Shown here in pieces: positions 1 through 5,994 of a stretch of 7,651 nucleotides of DNA. How positions within the stretch are numbered: position 1 is the stretch's first letter; each line of letters opens with the position of its first letter. The stretch comes from DATCVA01 sp036567205. GTDB lineage: Bacteria; Pseudomonadota; Gammaproteobacteria; Burkholderiales; Burkholderiaceae_B. The notes under the pieces were generated by a model. The model ran no database searches and was not told the DNA's origin. It was given only the letters and a program-made list of their open reading frames with translations. The stretch spans positions 1 through 7,651 of the forward strand of contig DATCVA010000169.1 of the NCBI GenBank assembly GCA_036567205.1, in the 5' to 3' direction. The position numbers and the translations under genes are program-made.

Positions 1-16
1 GAGTGAGCGCGGCCTC

Positions 17-124
17 TCAGACCACGATTTCGTGGGTTTCTTTCAGCTTTTGCAGCGCAAAACTGGAGCGCATATCAATCACCGTCGGGTGCTGCATTAA
101 TTTATCCATAACATCGACGCCGCG
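17..124 (-). pseudogene. C-terminal remnant of an Lrp/AsnC-family regulator (probably former kynR)
   Basis: Read on the minus strand, this stretch encodes about 35 residues ending in a TGA stop at 17-19. They include DKLMQHPTVIDMRSSFALQK followed by LKETHEIVV. This is the typical end of Lrp/AsnC transcription factors, where the last strand of the RAM ligand-binding domain carries an R-S-S-F-A-L-x-x-(L/I)-K-E-T pattern. The same frame is closed upstream by a stop at 125-127, and neither other frame beyond it looks like Lrp. The helix-turn-helix and most of the ligand domain are therefore missing, where an intact member has about 150-160 residues. The fragment is divergent from kynU. In pseudomonads and related bacteria the kynurenine-responsive Lrp-type regulator KynR is encoded next to kynU, so former kynR is the natural guess. 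That assignment is inference from position; the family call rests on the sequence. Confidence 0.72.
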
Positions 125-324
125 TCATCCTGGGCGGCTCGTCCGGCCCAACCAGCCGTCCCCATCACTCAAACAACCACAAAACGCTCTTGGAGCTCCG
201 CCATAGCGGAATGCCTAAACCTCACAAAGACGGTTTGGATTACGAAAACAGCAGATGACCGGAGTGCCCGATAGTCATTGCCCCATCCCCCACCTGAAAT
301 CGTAAACCTGATTAAGCTCCGCTG

Positions 325-411
325 CTACTGCTACTGCTACTGCTACTGCTACTGCTACTGCTACTGCTACTGCTACTGCTACTGCTGCTACTGCTGCTAC
401 TGCTGCTACTC
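325..411. repeat. Hexanucleotide microsatellite (CTACTG)10 followed by three degenerate 9-mers
   Basis: Ten exact tandem copies of CTACTG run from 325 to 384. They are followed by CTGCTACTG at 385-393 and 394-402 and a third, incomplete copy at 403-410. The 9-mers are the hexamer plus one additional CTG. A perfect ten-copy hexamer is uncommon in bacterial chromosomes and is the kind of tract that changes length by slipped-strand mispairing. Copy-number change would add or remove 6 bases and so would not shift a reading frame. If the tract matters, it would act through spacing or DNA structure upstream of kynU. One plus-strand frame, beginning at a TTG at 278, reads through it as alternating Cys-Tyr. 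I do not regard that as a gene. Confidence 0.95.
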
Positions 412-493
412 ATGCCCCCCATCTATATATAAGCAAATTGCTCTTCTCTTACATGGAAGCCCGAACCAGGGGAACCAGGTATAGCCAGGCGAC

Positions 494-505
494 TCTATAT
501 ATAGA
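494..505. promoter_or_regulatory. 12-bp AT-rich perfect palindrome, possible operator
   Basis: TCTATATATAGA is its own reverse complement. A related half-match, CTATATATA, occurs about 72 bases upstream at 423-431, and the same 9-mer lies within this palindrome at 495-503. AT-rich dyads spaced by several helical turns suit an Lrp-type regulator, which would fit the regulator remnant to the left. The motif has low complexity and could be chance in an AT-rich promoter region. Confidence 0.25.
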
Positions 506-553
506 TATAAACCATAAGCCCCGCCATCCGCACGATAACAATTCATATCCGCG

Positions 554-601
554 TTCATTCAGAGTATACAAGCCGCTATAAAAATAGTTGAAGCTTATAA
601 T
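554..601 (+). promoter_or_regulatory. Candidate sigma-70 promoter elements for kynU
   Basis: TTCATT at 554-559 and TATAAA at 577-582 are separated by 17 bases. They match the -35 (3 of 6) and -10 (5 of 6) consensus. A perfect -10 hexamer, TATAAT, lies at 596-601 but has no good -35 partner at 16-18 bases. Either would give a leader of roughly 55-80 bases before the kynU ATG at 666. No other gene to the right could use these elements. The assignment comes from motif matching only, in an AT-rich stretch. Confidence 0.35.
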
Positions 602-653
602 TATCCGAATCCATTACGATTATGCCTGCGGCACATCCTATGCGTTCCACTAC

Positions 654-658
654 AGAGG
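654..658 (+). promoter_or_regulatory. Ribosome binding site that sets the kynU start
   Basis: AGAGG lies 7 bases before the ATG at 666. The same frame stays open upstream to a TTG at 588. That longer start has no ribosome site, overlaps the candidate promoter, and would add 26 residues with no counterpart in kynureninases. Confidence 0.7.
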
Positions 659-665
659 TCCCTTT

Positions 666-1925
666 ATGTCTGGCCTGCCAACACGAGACGACTGCATCCA
701 TTTGGATCAAACTGATCCTCTGGCTCATCTCAGGAACGAATTCGATTTACCTGAGGATGTTATTTATCTGGACGGCAACTCCCTGGGTGCTTTGCCCAAG
801 GCGGCGTTACAACGGGCGCAAAACGTTATTAAGCAAGAATGGGGAACAGATTTAATCGGCAGCTGGAATAAAGCCGGATGGTTCGAGCTTCCATCAGTGC
901 TGGGAGACAAGCTTGCCAGTATCATCGGCGCCGGTCCCGGCGAAGTTGTCGTTACCGACACAACCTCGGTCAACCTGTTCAAAGCCCTGGCAGCAGCCCT
1001 GCAACTACAAGCCAACAATACAAACACCAGCCAGCGCAAGGTGGTTGTAACTGAACGAAGCAACTTTCCAAGCGATATTTATATAGCTCAGGGTCTGACT
1101 AAATGGCTGGATCGCGGCTATCAGTTGCGCCTGGTCGAATCACCCGACGAATTGCGGGCCGCTATCAACACAGACACAGCGGTCGTCTTGCTGACGCATG
1201 TTAATTATCGCAGTGGCTATTTACTGGATCTGCCAGCCATCACAGCACACACCCACGCACATGGGGCGTTGATTGTTTGGGATCTGGCCCATTCGGCGGG
1301 AGCAGTACCGATTCACCTCTCTGCATCCGAAGCCGATTTTGCGGTGGGCTGTACGTATAAATACTTGAATGGCGGCCCTGGCTCACCCGCTTTTATTTGG
1401 GTTGCCCCCAAGCATCACGCTCAATTTGCCCATCCACTTTCAGGCTGGTGGGGACATGCCAATCCCTTTGCCATGACATCCGACTTTGCGCCTAACCCCA
1501 GCATACGTGGCGCTTTATGCGGCACGCAGCCCATTGTGTCATTGGCCATGGTGGAACCGGGTCTGGACATATTCGCCCAAACCACTATGACGGCAGTGCG
1601 TAAAAAATCGCTGGAACTTACCGATTTATTCATCAGGCTGGTCGAATCGCGTTGCCCGCATCACCCGCTTCAGCTGGCTACCCCTCGCGAACATTCACGC
1701 CGAGGGAGCCACGTCAGTTTTATGCATCCTCACGGTTATGCAGTTATGCAAGCCTTGATCAAGCATGGCGTTATTGGCGACTATCGCGATCCGCAAATTA
1801 TGCGATTTGGCTTTACCCCGCTTTATACTGGCTTTACCGATGTGTGGGACGCAGTCGAAGTGCTGCTTACGATTCTGGACAATAAGGCCTATAACGTTGC
1901 CCAACAGCGCAACACCGTAACCTGA
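666..1925 (+). CDS. kynU: Kynureninase (L-kynurenine hydrolase)
   Basis: This cytosolic PLP enzyme cleaves L-kynurenine to anthranilate and L-alanine in tryptophan catabolism. The 419-residue product matches the usual bacterial length of about 416. It shares long blocks with the Pseudomonas enzyme as I remember it: YLDGNSLG near residue 34, the phosphate-binding VTDTTS segment (96-101), NFPSD (133-137), WDLAHSAGAVP with the PLP-ring aspartate D206, and CTYKYLNGGPGS with the Schiff-base lysine K232. LCGTQPI, TPREH..RGSHVSF and VIGDYR..IMRFGFTPLY follow in order, and the C-terminus is also conserved, so the gene looks intact. The ATG at 666 is chosen for its ribosome site and because the family N-terminus starts here. 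It is monocistronic, because the next gene (phnP) is on the opposite strand. The usual partner genes kynA and kynB are not beside it on this side. The likely former regulator next to it is a remnant, so its present control is unknown. Confidence 0.96.
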   Translation: MSGLPTRDDCIHLDQTDPLAHLRNEFDLPEDVIYLDGNSLGALPKAALQRAQNVIKQEWGTDLIGSWNKAGWFELPSVLGDKLASIIGAGPGEVVVTDTTSVNLFKALAAALQLQANNTNTSQRKVVVTERSNFPSDIYIAQGLTKWLDRGYQLRLVESPDELRAAINTDTAVVLLTHVNYRSGYLLDLPAITAHTHAHGALIVWDLAHSAGAVPIHLSASEADFAVGCTYKYLNGGPGSPAFIWVAPKHHAQFAHPLSGWWGHANPFAMTSDFAPNPSIRGALCGTQPIVSLAMVEPGLDIFAQTTMTAVRKKSLELTDLFIRLVESRCPHHPLQLATPREHSRRGSHVSFMHPHGYAVMQALIKHGVIGDYRDPQIMRFGFTPLYTGFTDVWDAVEVLLTILDNKAYNVAQQRNTVT

Positions 1926-1930
1926 TGCTG

Positions 1931-2037
1931 TAATTCCATTTCCAAATCAATTGTGAACACGAAGGCAAAGCGCAGACAGTACATTTGTACGCCACGCAAA
2001 ACCGACAAAATTCCCGGTTGATTTGGAAATGGAATAA
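1931..2037. mobile_element. MITE-like element with 17-bp terminal inverted repeats and TAA direct flanks
   Basis: TTCCATTTCCAAATCAA at 1934-1950 is repeated as its exact reverse complement at 2018-2034, giving a 101-bp unit with 67 bases between the arms. TAA occurs directly outside each arm (1931-1933 and 2035-2037), as expected of a 3-bp target duplication. A smaller palindrome, GTACA-TT-TGTAC (1979-1990), sits at the geometric centre. The unit encodes nothing and lies 5 bases after the kynU stop and 10 bases beyond the phnP stop. A TNA-type target suits some IS5-family relatives, but that family link is a guess. Alternatively it is a shared bidirectional stem, but no T-run follows either arm in the transcript direction, so it is not a standard intrinsic terminator. 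The inverted repeat is certain. The mobile-element call needs other copies in the genome. Confidence 0.6.
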
Positions 2038-2047
2038 AACACAGTAT

Positions 2048-2800
2048 TTACTGAAATACGTCGCCATCCCGCCCTACCAACACATGACTGGGCAATTGCG
2101 CGCCGTACTGCATTAGCCACGCGTCAAAGCTATGCCCAATATGTGTCAACACCGCTTGCTTAACCGGCAACTGTTCAATCGTATGCAGCGCGGTGTTTAA
2201 ATCGTTGTGATTACGATGGGGCTGCGAGCGTGGTGCAAATGAACAATCCAGCACCATTAAATCGACTGGCCGCTGCTTCAGATAATCAATCGTTTCGGAC
2301 GGCAAGCCAACCGTATCGGTTAAATAAGCATAACGCTGCTGCCCGTCGTACACCACATAGCCATAGGCCAGTTTGGAATGTGTCAGCGGCACAGGAGTCA
2401 GCCTTGCATCGCCCAAATCCACTGTCACGAAGGGCTGTAAGGTTTTTGAAAAATCCAGTATACCGGGATGCTTGTACAAATCGGCAAAACCGTCGGGATC
2501 GGGTGGCCCGAGCACGGGTAAAACCATATCGGCTCCCCAGCGCAAATGCAGCAGTCCCTGGGCATGGTCGGCATGATAGTGAGTTTGCAAAATACCGTTA
2601 AGACTGGACGGTGGAAAACGCGTCGTCAGATCCATTAAGCCCGAATCAATTAGCCAGCACTGCGCGCCCACTTCCAATAACGCCGAGCATGGTCCGCGCC
2701 GATAGAGTTCATTCACCCGGGCCCGTGCGCAGGCGATGCAATTACAGTTGTAAACAGGCACCTGCCCGGCATTGCCTGTGCCCAATAAGCTTAAGCGCAT
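2048..2800 (-). CDS. phnP: Phosphoribosyl 1,2-cyclic phosphate phosphodiesterase PhnP
   Basis: PhnP hydrolyses 5-phosphoribosyl 1,2-cyclic phosphate, the product of C-P lyase, to ribose 1,5-bisphosphate. The 250-residue product has the metallo-beta-lactamase fold signature THYHADH (H74, H76, D78, H79). Later metal ligands follow as H141 in LTHSK, D162 in LTDT and H220 in THIGH. C19, C21 and C24, together with H223, reproduce the structural zinc site of E. coli PhnP. The ATG at 2800 is preferred over an upstream in-frame start because the family begins directly with MRLSLLGTG. It overlaps the end of phnN by 10 bases, and AGGGC lies about 8 bases upstream. In E. coli phnO separates phnN and phnP; here they are adjacent. 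It is the last gene of the operon, ending 10 bases before the MITE-like element. Confidence 0.95.
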   Translation of the reverse strand: MRLSLLGTGNAGQVPVYNCNCIACARARVNELYRRGPCSALLEVGAQCWLIDSGLMDLTTRFPPSSLNGILQTHYHADHAQGLLHLRWGADMVLPVLGPPDPDGFADLYKHPGILDFSKTLQPFVTVDLGDARLTPVPLTHSKLAYGYVVYDGQQRYAYLTDTVGLPSETIDYLKQRPVDLMVLDCSFAPRSQPHRNHNDLNTALHTIEQLPVKQAVLTHIGHSFDAWLMQYGAQLPSHVLVGRDGDVFQ

Positions 2801-3369
2801 ACCGGGCCCTGATCCAGAAAAGTTGCTACTGTTTGAATAGCCATGTCGATCCCGCACGAGTTATCAACGACAAAAATGCGGTTTGGCGTTTTATCGGCAG
2901 CCTGAAGAGTTAAAGAGGTAAACATCCGATTACGCGCCATGCGTGCTTCGATTTGCTCTTCCGTTTCGCGCCCTCGCTGATGCAGACGCTGCCGCAGGAT
3001 ATCGTGATCCACCGTAAGCAAAACAGGCACCAAATTACTATACCTTTTACTGGCCTCGGGTAAATAGGCCCGTGATCCATTGACCAGCACGTCGCACCCG
3101 ACTTCAAGTTTATCGTCGATTTCGCGCAGAACGCCATAGGCCAGTCCGTTGGCACGCCACGCCATGGCCAATGTGTCGCGAGCTTCCATTTCGAGAAACT
3201 CGGTCAGGGTAACCGGCACGGTGTTGGGTTCTGAAGTATCGATAGGCCGCGTAATAACGCGACGTGCTATCCGGCAGCCGCGGGCCTGCCACAAACTTTC
3301 CAGCCCTTGCAGCAAGGCATCTTTGCCGGCCCCCGATGGCCCCATAATATAAATCAAACGCCCCATCAT
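2791..3369 (-). CDS. phnN: Ribose 1,5-bisphosphate phosphokinase PhnN
   Basis: PhnN uses ATP to convert ribose 1,5-bisphosphate to 5-phosphoribosyl 1-diphosphate (PRPP), returning the ribose carried through C-P lyase to nucleotide metabolism. The 192-residue product compares with about 185 in E. coli. It opens with MMGRLIYIMGPSGAGKD, a guanylate-kinase-like P-loop whose lysine is K16. AWRANGLAYGV, DVLVNGSRAYLPEA and RQRLHQRGRE, all characteristic of the family, follow. The start at 3369 overlaps the phnM stop as TGATG. The adjacent ATG at 3366 is equally possible, and starts further upstream inside phnM lack family support. The stop overlaps the start of phnP, so translation of the three genes is probably coupled. 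Confidence 0.94.
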   Translation of the reverse strand: MMGRLIYIMGPSGAGKDALLQGLESLWQARGCRIARRVITRPIDTSEPNTVPVTLTEFLEMEARDTLAMAWRANGLAYGVLREIDDKLEVGCDVLVNGSRAYLPEASKRYSNLVPVLLTVDHDILRQRLHQRGRETEEQIEARMARNRMFTSLTLQAADKTPNRIFVVDNSCGIDMAIQTVATFLDQGPVCA

Positions 3370-4517
3370 CAGAAAACTCGCTCGCCAGCGCGCCACACCT
3401 GCCGCACTCTGAACTGTTGACTACACGAACTGACCCGCACAAGATCTGCGCGCAAGCCTGCGCGGATTTCACCGCGGTCGCTCAAGCCCGCCGCATGCGC
3501 TGGCGCCAAACTAATGGTTGCAATAGCAGCGGGCAAGTCGTAAGCATTGTCTTGATCGGCCAACAAACGGGCGGCCTGCAAAAGACTGGATGGATAATAA
3601 TCGCTGGACAAAATATCCAGCACACCGTGCTCAGCCAGATCGGCCGCTGCCACATTGCCCGAGTGCGATCCTCCGCGCACAATATTGGGAGCTCCCATTA
3701 GCACCTTCAAACCCAACTCATGGCTGGCCGATGCCGCTTCAACGGTGGTGGGAAACTCGGCAATACACATGCCGTAGCCGGCCGATTCCTGCGCATGTTC
3801 GAACGTAGCATCATCATGGCTTGCCACCGCCAGCGTACGCTGATGGCAGATCTCGACAATAGCCCGCCGATAGCTATCGCTAAACTGACGCGAATTATCC
3901 ATCTGCTTCTCGATAAATGCCTCCATCTCGGCATCACTTAAATGATACTTTCCCTGATAGTACTCGCGGTATTTTTCGAACTTCACAAACTGACGCTGCC
4001 CCGGAGAATGATCCATGACTGACACCAGTTGCACCAGCGGATGCTCGACCAGCTCATGAAATAACCCTAATGTTTTTTCATGGCTCAATTCACAGCGTAA
4101 GTGCAAGCGATGCTCGGCACGCGTATGCCCTTGTTCCTGCGCCTGGGCGATTGCCTTCAACATGACAGGCAATTGTAAAAGACGGTTGCCCTTGGGGTTT
4201 ACGTCACCAATGGACAAGGCGTCAAACACCGTCGTAATTCCAGCCGATATCACTTGCGCGTCGTGAGCCAGCACTGCCGATTCCGAAGGCCAGTCCACGC
4301 CCGGACGAGGATTCATATATTTTTCAAGATTGTCGGTATGCAGCTCGATCAGGCCCGGAATCAGGCAATCGCCCTCCAAGTCCCTGGCCTGCGGCAATTG
4401 AGACGAGCCCTCGCTTACTTCCCGTATCAATCCGTCCTGCACCACCACCGTGCCGCCCTTAAACACCCGGTCGGCCAGCACCACCTGCGCGTTAGTATAT
4501 ATTTGCTCAGTCGACAT
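3369..4517 (-). CDS. phnM: Alpha-D-ribose 1-methylphosphonate 5-triphosphate diphosphatase PhnM
   Basis: PhnM removes pyrophosphate from ribose 1-alkylphosphonate 5-triphosphate, giving the 5-phosphate substrate of PhnJ. The 382-residue product (about 378 in E. coli) is an amidohydrolase-fold protein. It has the metal-binding H-x-D motif in LHTDNLEKY (H60, D62), then RCELSHE, VMDHSPGQRQF, ASHDDAT, MGAPNIVRGGSHSGN and LSSDYYP with a late metal-site aspartate. All are conserved in this family. The start at 4517 overlaps phnL by 11 bases and has GAGGA 8 bases upstream. The stop overlaps the phnN start by one base. No truncation or missing key residue was seen. Confidence 0.96.
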   Translation of the reverse strand: MSTEQIYTNAQVVLADRVFKGGTVVVQDGLIREVSEGSSQLPQARDLEGDCLIPGLIELHTDNLEKYMNPRPGVDWPSESAVLAHDAQVISAGITTVFDALSIGDVNPKGNRLLQLPVMLKAIAQAQEQGHTRAEHRLHLRCELSHEKTLGLFHELVEHPLVQLVSVMDHSPGQRQFVKFEKYREYYQGKYHLSDAEMEAFIEKQMDNSRQFSDSYRRAIVEICHQRTLAVASHDDATFEHAQESAGYGMCIAEFPTTVEAASASHELGLKVLMGAPNIVRGGSHSGNVAAADLAEHGVLDILSSDYYPSSLLQAARLLADQDNAYDLPAAIATISLAPAHAAGLSDRGEIRAGLRADLVRVSSCSQQFRVRQVWRAGERVF

Positions 4518-5211
4518 ACGTTGATTCCTCGGAAACCATATCTAAATATCGATCGGCAATTGCATTGCGTACGGTACGATCATGAAAAATACCGATCAAT
4601 GCGGAGCCGGCTTCTTTAGCCTCCGCAATCAGCTCAATCACCACTTTTGCATTGGCCTCATCCAGCGAAGCGGTGGGTTCATCCAGCAACAAAATGGGCC
4701 AATCCACCATAAATCCGCGAGCAATATTTACACGCTGCTGCTCGCCGCCCGAAAATGTACCGGGCGCCAACGGCCATAAACGCGAAGGAATATTCAGGCG
4801 CGACAACAAGGCCTTGGCTCGCAATTCAGCCTGAAAATGTGTCCAGCCGCGCGCCAGCGCCGGCTCCATCACTATATTCAGACAACTGATACGAGGGATC
4901 ACACGCAGGAACTGGCTTACATACCCGAGCGTGAGACGGCGAACCGCCAGTGTGTCACGCGGACTCGCTCCGACCATTTCATGGCAAATGTCCTGATGCT
5001 TCAGGCGGATACTGCCCGACGCTGGCAAATAATTGCCGTAAATAGTTCGCAACAGCGTCGATTTGCCGGCGCCTGAATGGCCGTGCAACACCACGCACTC
5101 GCCAGCGTCGACTGAAAAACTGATGCTTCGCAAAACGTTTAACACCACGGCATTTTGCTGATGCAATGTAAACGTTTTACTCAAGTCGTTGACTTCAATT
5201 AAGGATTTCAT
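4507..5211 (-). CDS. phnL: C-P lyase ATP-binding subunit PhnL
   Basis: PhnL is an ABC-type ATPase of the C-P lyase system. It is needed with PhnG, PhnH and PhnI to form ribose 1-alkylphosphonate triphosphate, and it is not part of a membrane transporter. The 234-residue product has Walker A GHSGAGKST (44-52), the Q-loop in YVSQFLRVIPRIS (Q100), the signature FSGGEQQRVNIARGF (from 153), Walker B ILLLDEPTASLD (from 173) and the switch histidine H210 in GIFHD. The run SQFLRVIPRIS and the words LHQQN and FSGGEQQRVNIARGF distinguish PhnL from PhnK and from ordinary importers. It starts 12 bases after the phnK stop and overlaps phnM. A ribosome site (AAGG, about 10 bases upstream) lies by the phnK end. 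It has no membrane segments. Confidence 0.95.
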   Translation of the reverse strand: MKSLIEVNDLSKTFTLHQQNAVVLNVLRSISFSVDAGECVVLHGHSGAGKSTLLRTIYGNYLPASGSIRLKHQDICHEMVGASPRDTLAVRRLTLGYVSQFLRVIPRISCLNIVMEPALARGWTHFQAELRAKALLSRLNIPSRLWPLAPGTFSGGEQQRVNIARGFMVDWPILLLDEPTASLDEANAKVVIELIAEAKEAGSALIGIFHDRTVRNAIADRYLDMVSEESTYVD

Positions 5212-5223
5212 AAATCGCTTGCC

Positions 5224-5994
5224 TTAAGGCTGCAAAACGGAAGAGACCAGCAACTGACTGTAGGCGTGCTGCGGGTCGTCCAGTACCTGATCTGTCAATC
5301 CGGCCTCTACCACGTGTGAGCGGCGCATAACCATTAAGCGGTCGGCCAGCAATCGGGCAACCGCCAGATCATGCGTAACAATGACAACTGCCAGTTGCAG
5401 GTCGCGTACCAGCCCTCGAAGCAAATCCAGGAGTCGAGCCTGTACCGATACATCCAGACCACCGGTTGGCTCATCCATAAAAATCAAACGCGGGCCGGAA
5501 ACCAGATTGCGGGCAATTTGCAACCGCTGCTGCATTCCTCCCGAAAACGTGCTGGGTAAATCATCAATACGGTTAGGGTCGATCTCTACATTAGCCAGCC
5601 AACTCAGGCCGGCCTGGCGCAGCTCGCCATAGTGACGCAGGCCTTGAGCCATTAGCCGCTCGCCAATATTGGCTCCGGCCGACACACCCATGCGCAGGCC
5701 ATCGCGAGGGTTTTGTTCTACGAACCCCCACTCAGTTCGCAATAATGTGCGTCGTTTGACCTCGCTGCTGGCATACAAATCGATCCACTGATTATTGCCG
5801 TCGCGGTAGCTGACAGTACCCGTGTCGGGACGGCAACGACCGGACAGAGTCCCTAAAAGGGTAGATTTCCCAGACCCTGATTCGCCCACGATTCCCAGCA
5901 CCTCGCCGGGATACAAATCAAACGTTACGCCTTGACAGCCTTTTTCCGGGCCATACAAAAGCGTAAGGTCGCGTACCGATAAAAGCGGATTCAT
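5224..5994 (-). CDS. phnK: C-P lyase ATP-binding subunit PhnK
   Basis: PhnK is the ABC-type ATPase that binds the PhnGHIJ core complex through PhnJ in E. coli. The 256-residue product (252 in E. coli) carries Walker A GESGSGKST (37-45), Q-loop EQNPRDGLRM (Q94), signature STFSGGMQQRLQIARNL (from 148), Walker B LIFMDEPTGGLD (from 170) and H-loop H208 in VTHDL. EQNPRDGLRMGVSAG and WIDLY are typical of PhnK and separate it from oligopeptide-type ATPases, which it otherwise resembles. The start at 5994 shares one base with the phnJ stop (TAATG) and has a strong GGAGG 7 bases upstream. A longer frame starting at 6048 would lie inside phnJ and add 18 unrelated residues. Confidence 0.95.
   Translation of the reverse strand: MNPLLSVRDLTLLYGPEKGCQGVTFDLYPGEVLGIVGESGSGKSTLLGTLSGRCRPDTGTVSYRDGNNQWIDLYASSEVKRRTLLRTEWGFVEQNPRDGLRMGVSAGANIGERLMAQGLRHYGELRQAGLSWLANVEIDPNRIDDLPSTFSGGMQQRLQIARNLVSGPRLIFMDEPTGGLDVSVQARLLDLLRGLVRDLQLAVVIVTHDLAVARLLADRLMVMRRSHVVEAGLTDQVLDDPQHAYSQLLVSSVLQP

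Larger units (their letters stand above)
128..665. other. Long non-coding region between the regulator remnant and kynU
   Basis: These 538 bases hold no gene I can support. The part from 128 to about 320 has short interrupted frames on both strands. One is a 15-codon frame at 211-258 beginning MPKPHKDGLDY. Another is a minus-strand frame of about 50 codons ending at 169-171, which resembles nothing I recognise. A small hairpin is visible where TCCGC and GCGGA enclose CATA near 197-210. Then come the hexamer array (325-411), a direct repeat of GAACCAGG (463-470 and 472-479) and an AT-rich stretch leading to kynU. The decayed regulator at the left end suggests that this region formed by deletion or insertion, and is not an old promoter region alone. 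Confidence 0.6.

Noticed and set aside
211..258. Short frame MPKPHKDGLDY... as a gene
   Set aside because: It has only 15 codons, no well-placed ribosome site and no sure family match.
325..411. CRISPR array
   Set aside because: The units are contiguous hexamers and 9-mers with no spacers.
588..665. Upstream extension of kynU by 26 codons from a TTG
   Set aside because: There is no ribosome site, it overlaps the likely promoter, and kynureninases begin near the ATG at 666, which has AGAGG 7 bases upstream.
1926..2047. Standard intrinsic terminator for kynU or the phn operon
   Set aside because: A long stem can form from the 18-bp arms, but the loop is 67 bases and no T-run follows the stem in either transcript direction.
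2230..2601. 123-codon plus-strand open frame opposite phnP
   Set aside because: It lies antisense to conserved metal-site codons of phnP and has no family resemblance or ribosome site.
5221..5230. GCCTTAAGGC palindrome at the phnK end as an operator
   Set aside because: It is only 10 bases, overlaps the phnK stop codon and part of the phnL ribosome site, and lies inside the operon. Chance is the simplest explanation.
4507..5994. phnK and phnL as ATPases of a membrane importer
   Set aside because: Their PhnK- and PhnL-specific motifs and position inside phnIJKLM assign them to the C-P lyase machinery. No permease or binding-protein gene is in the window.
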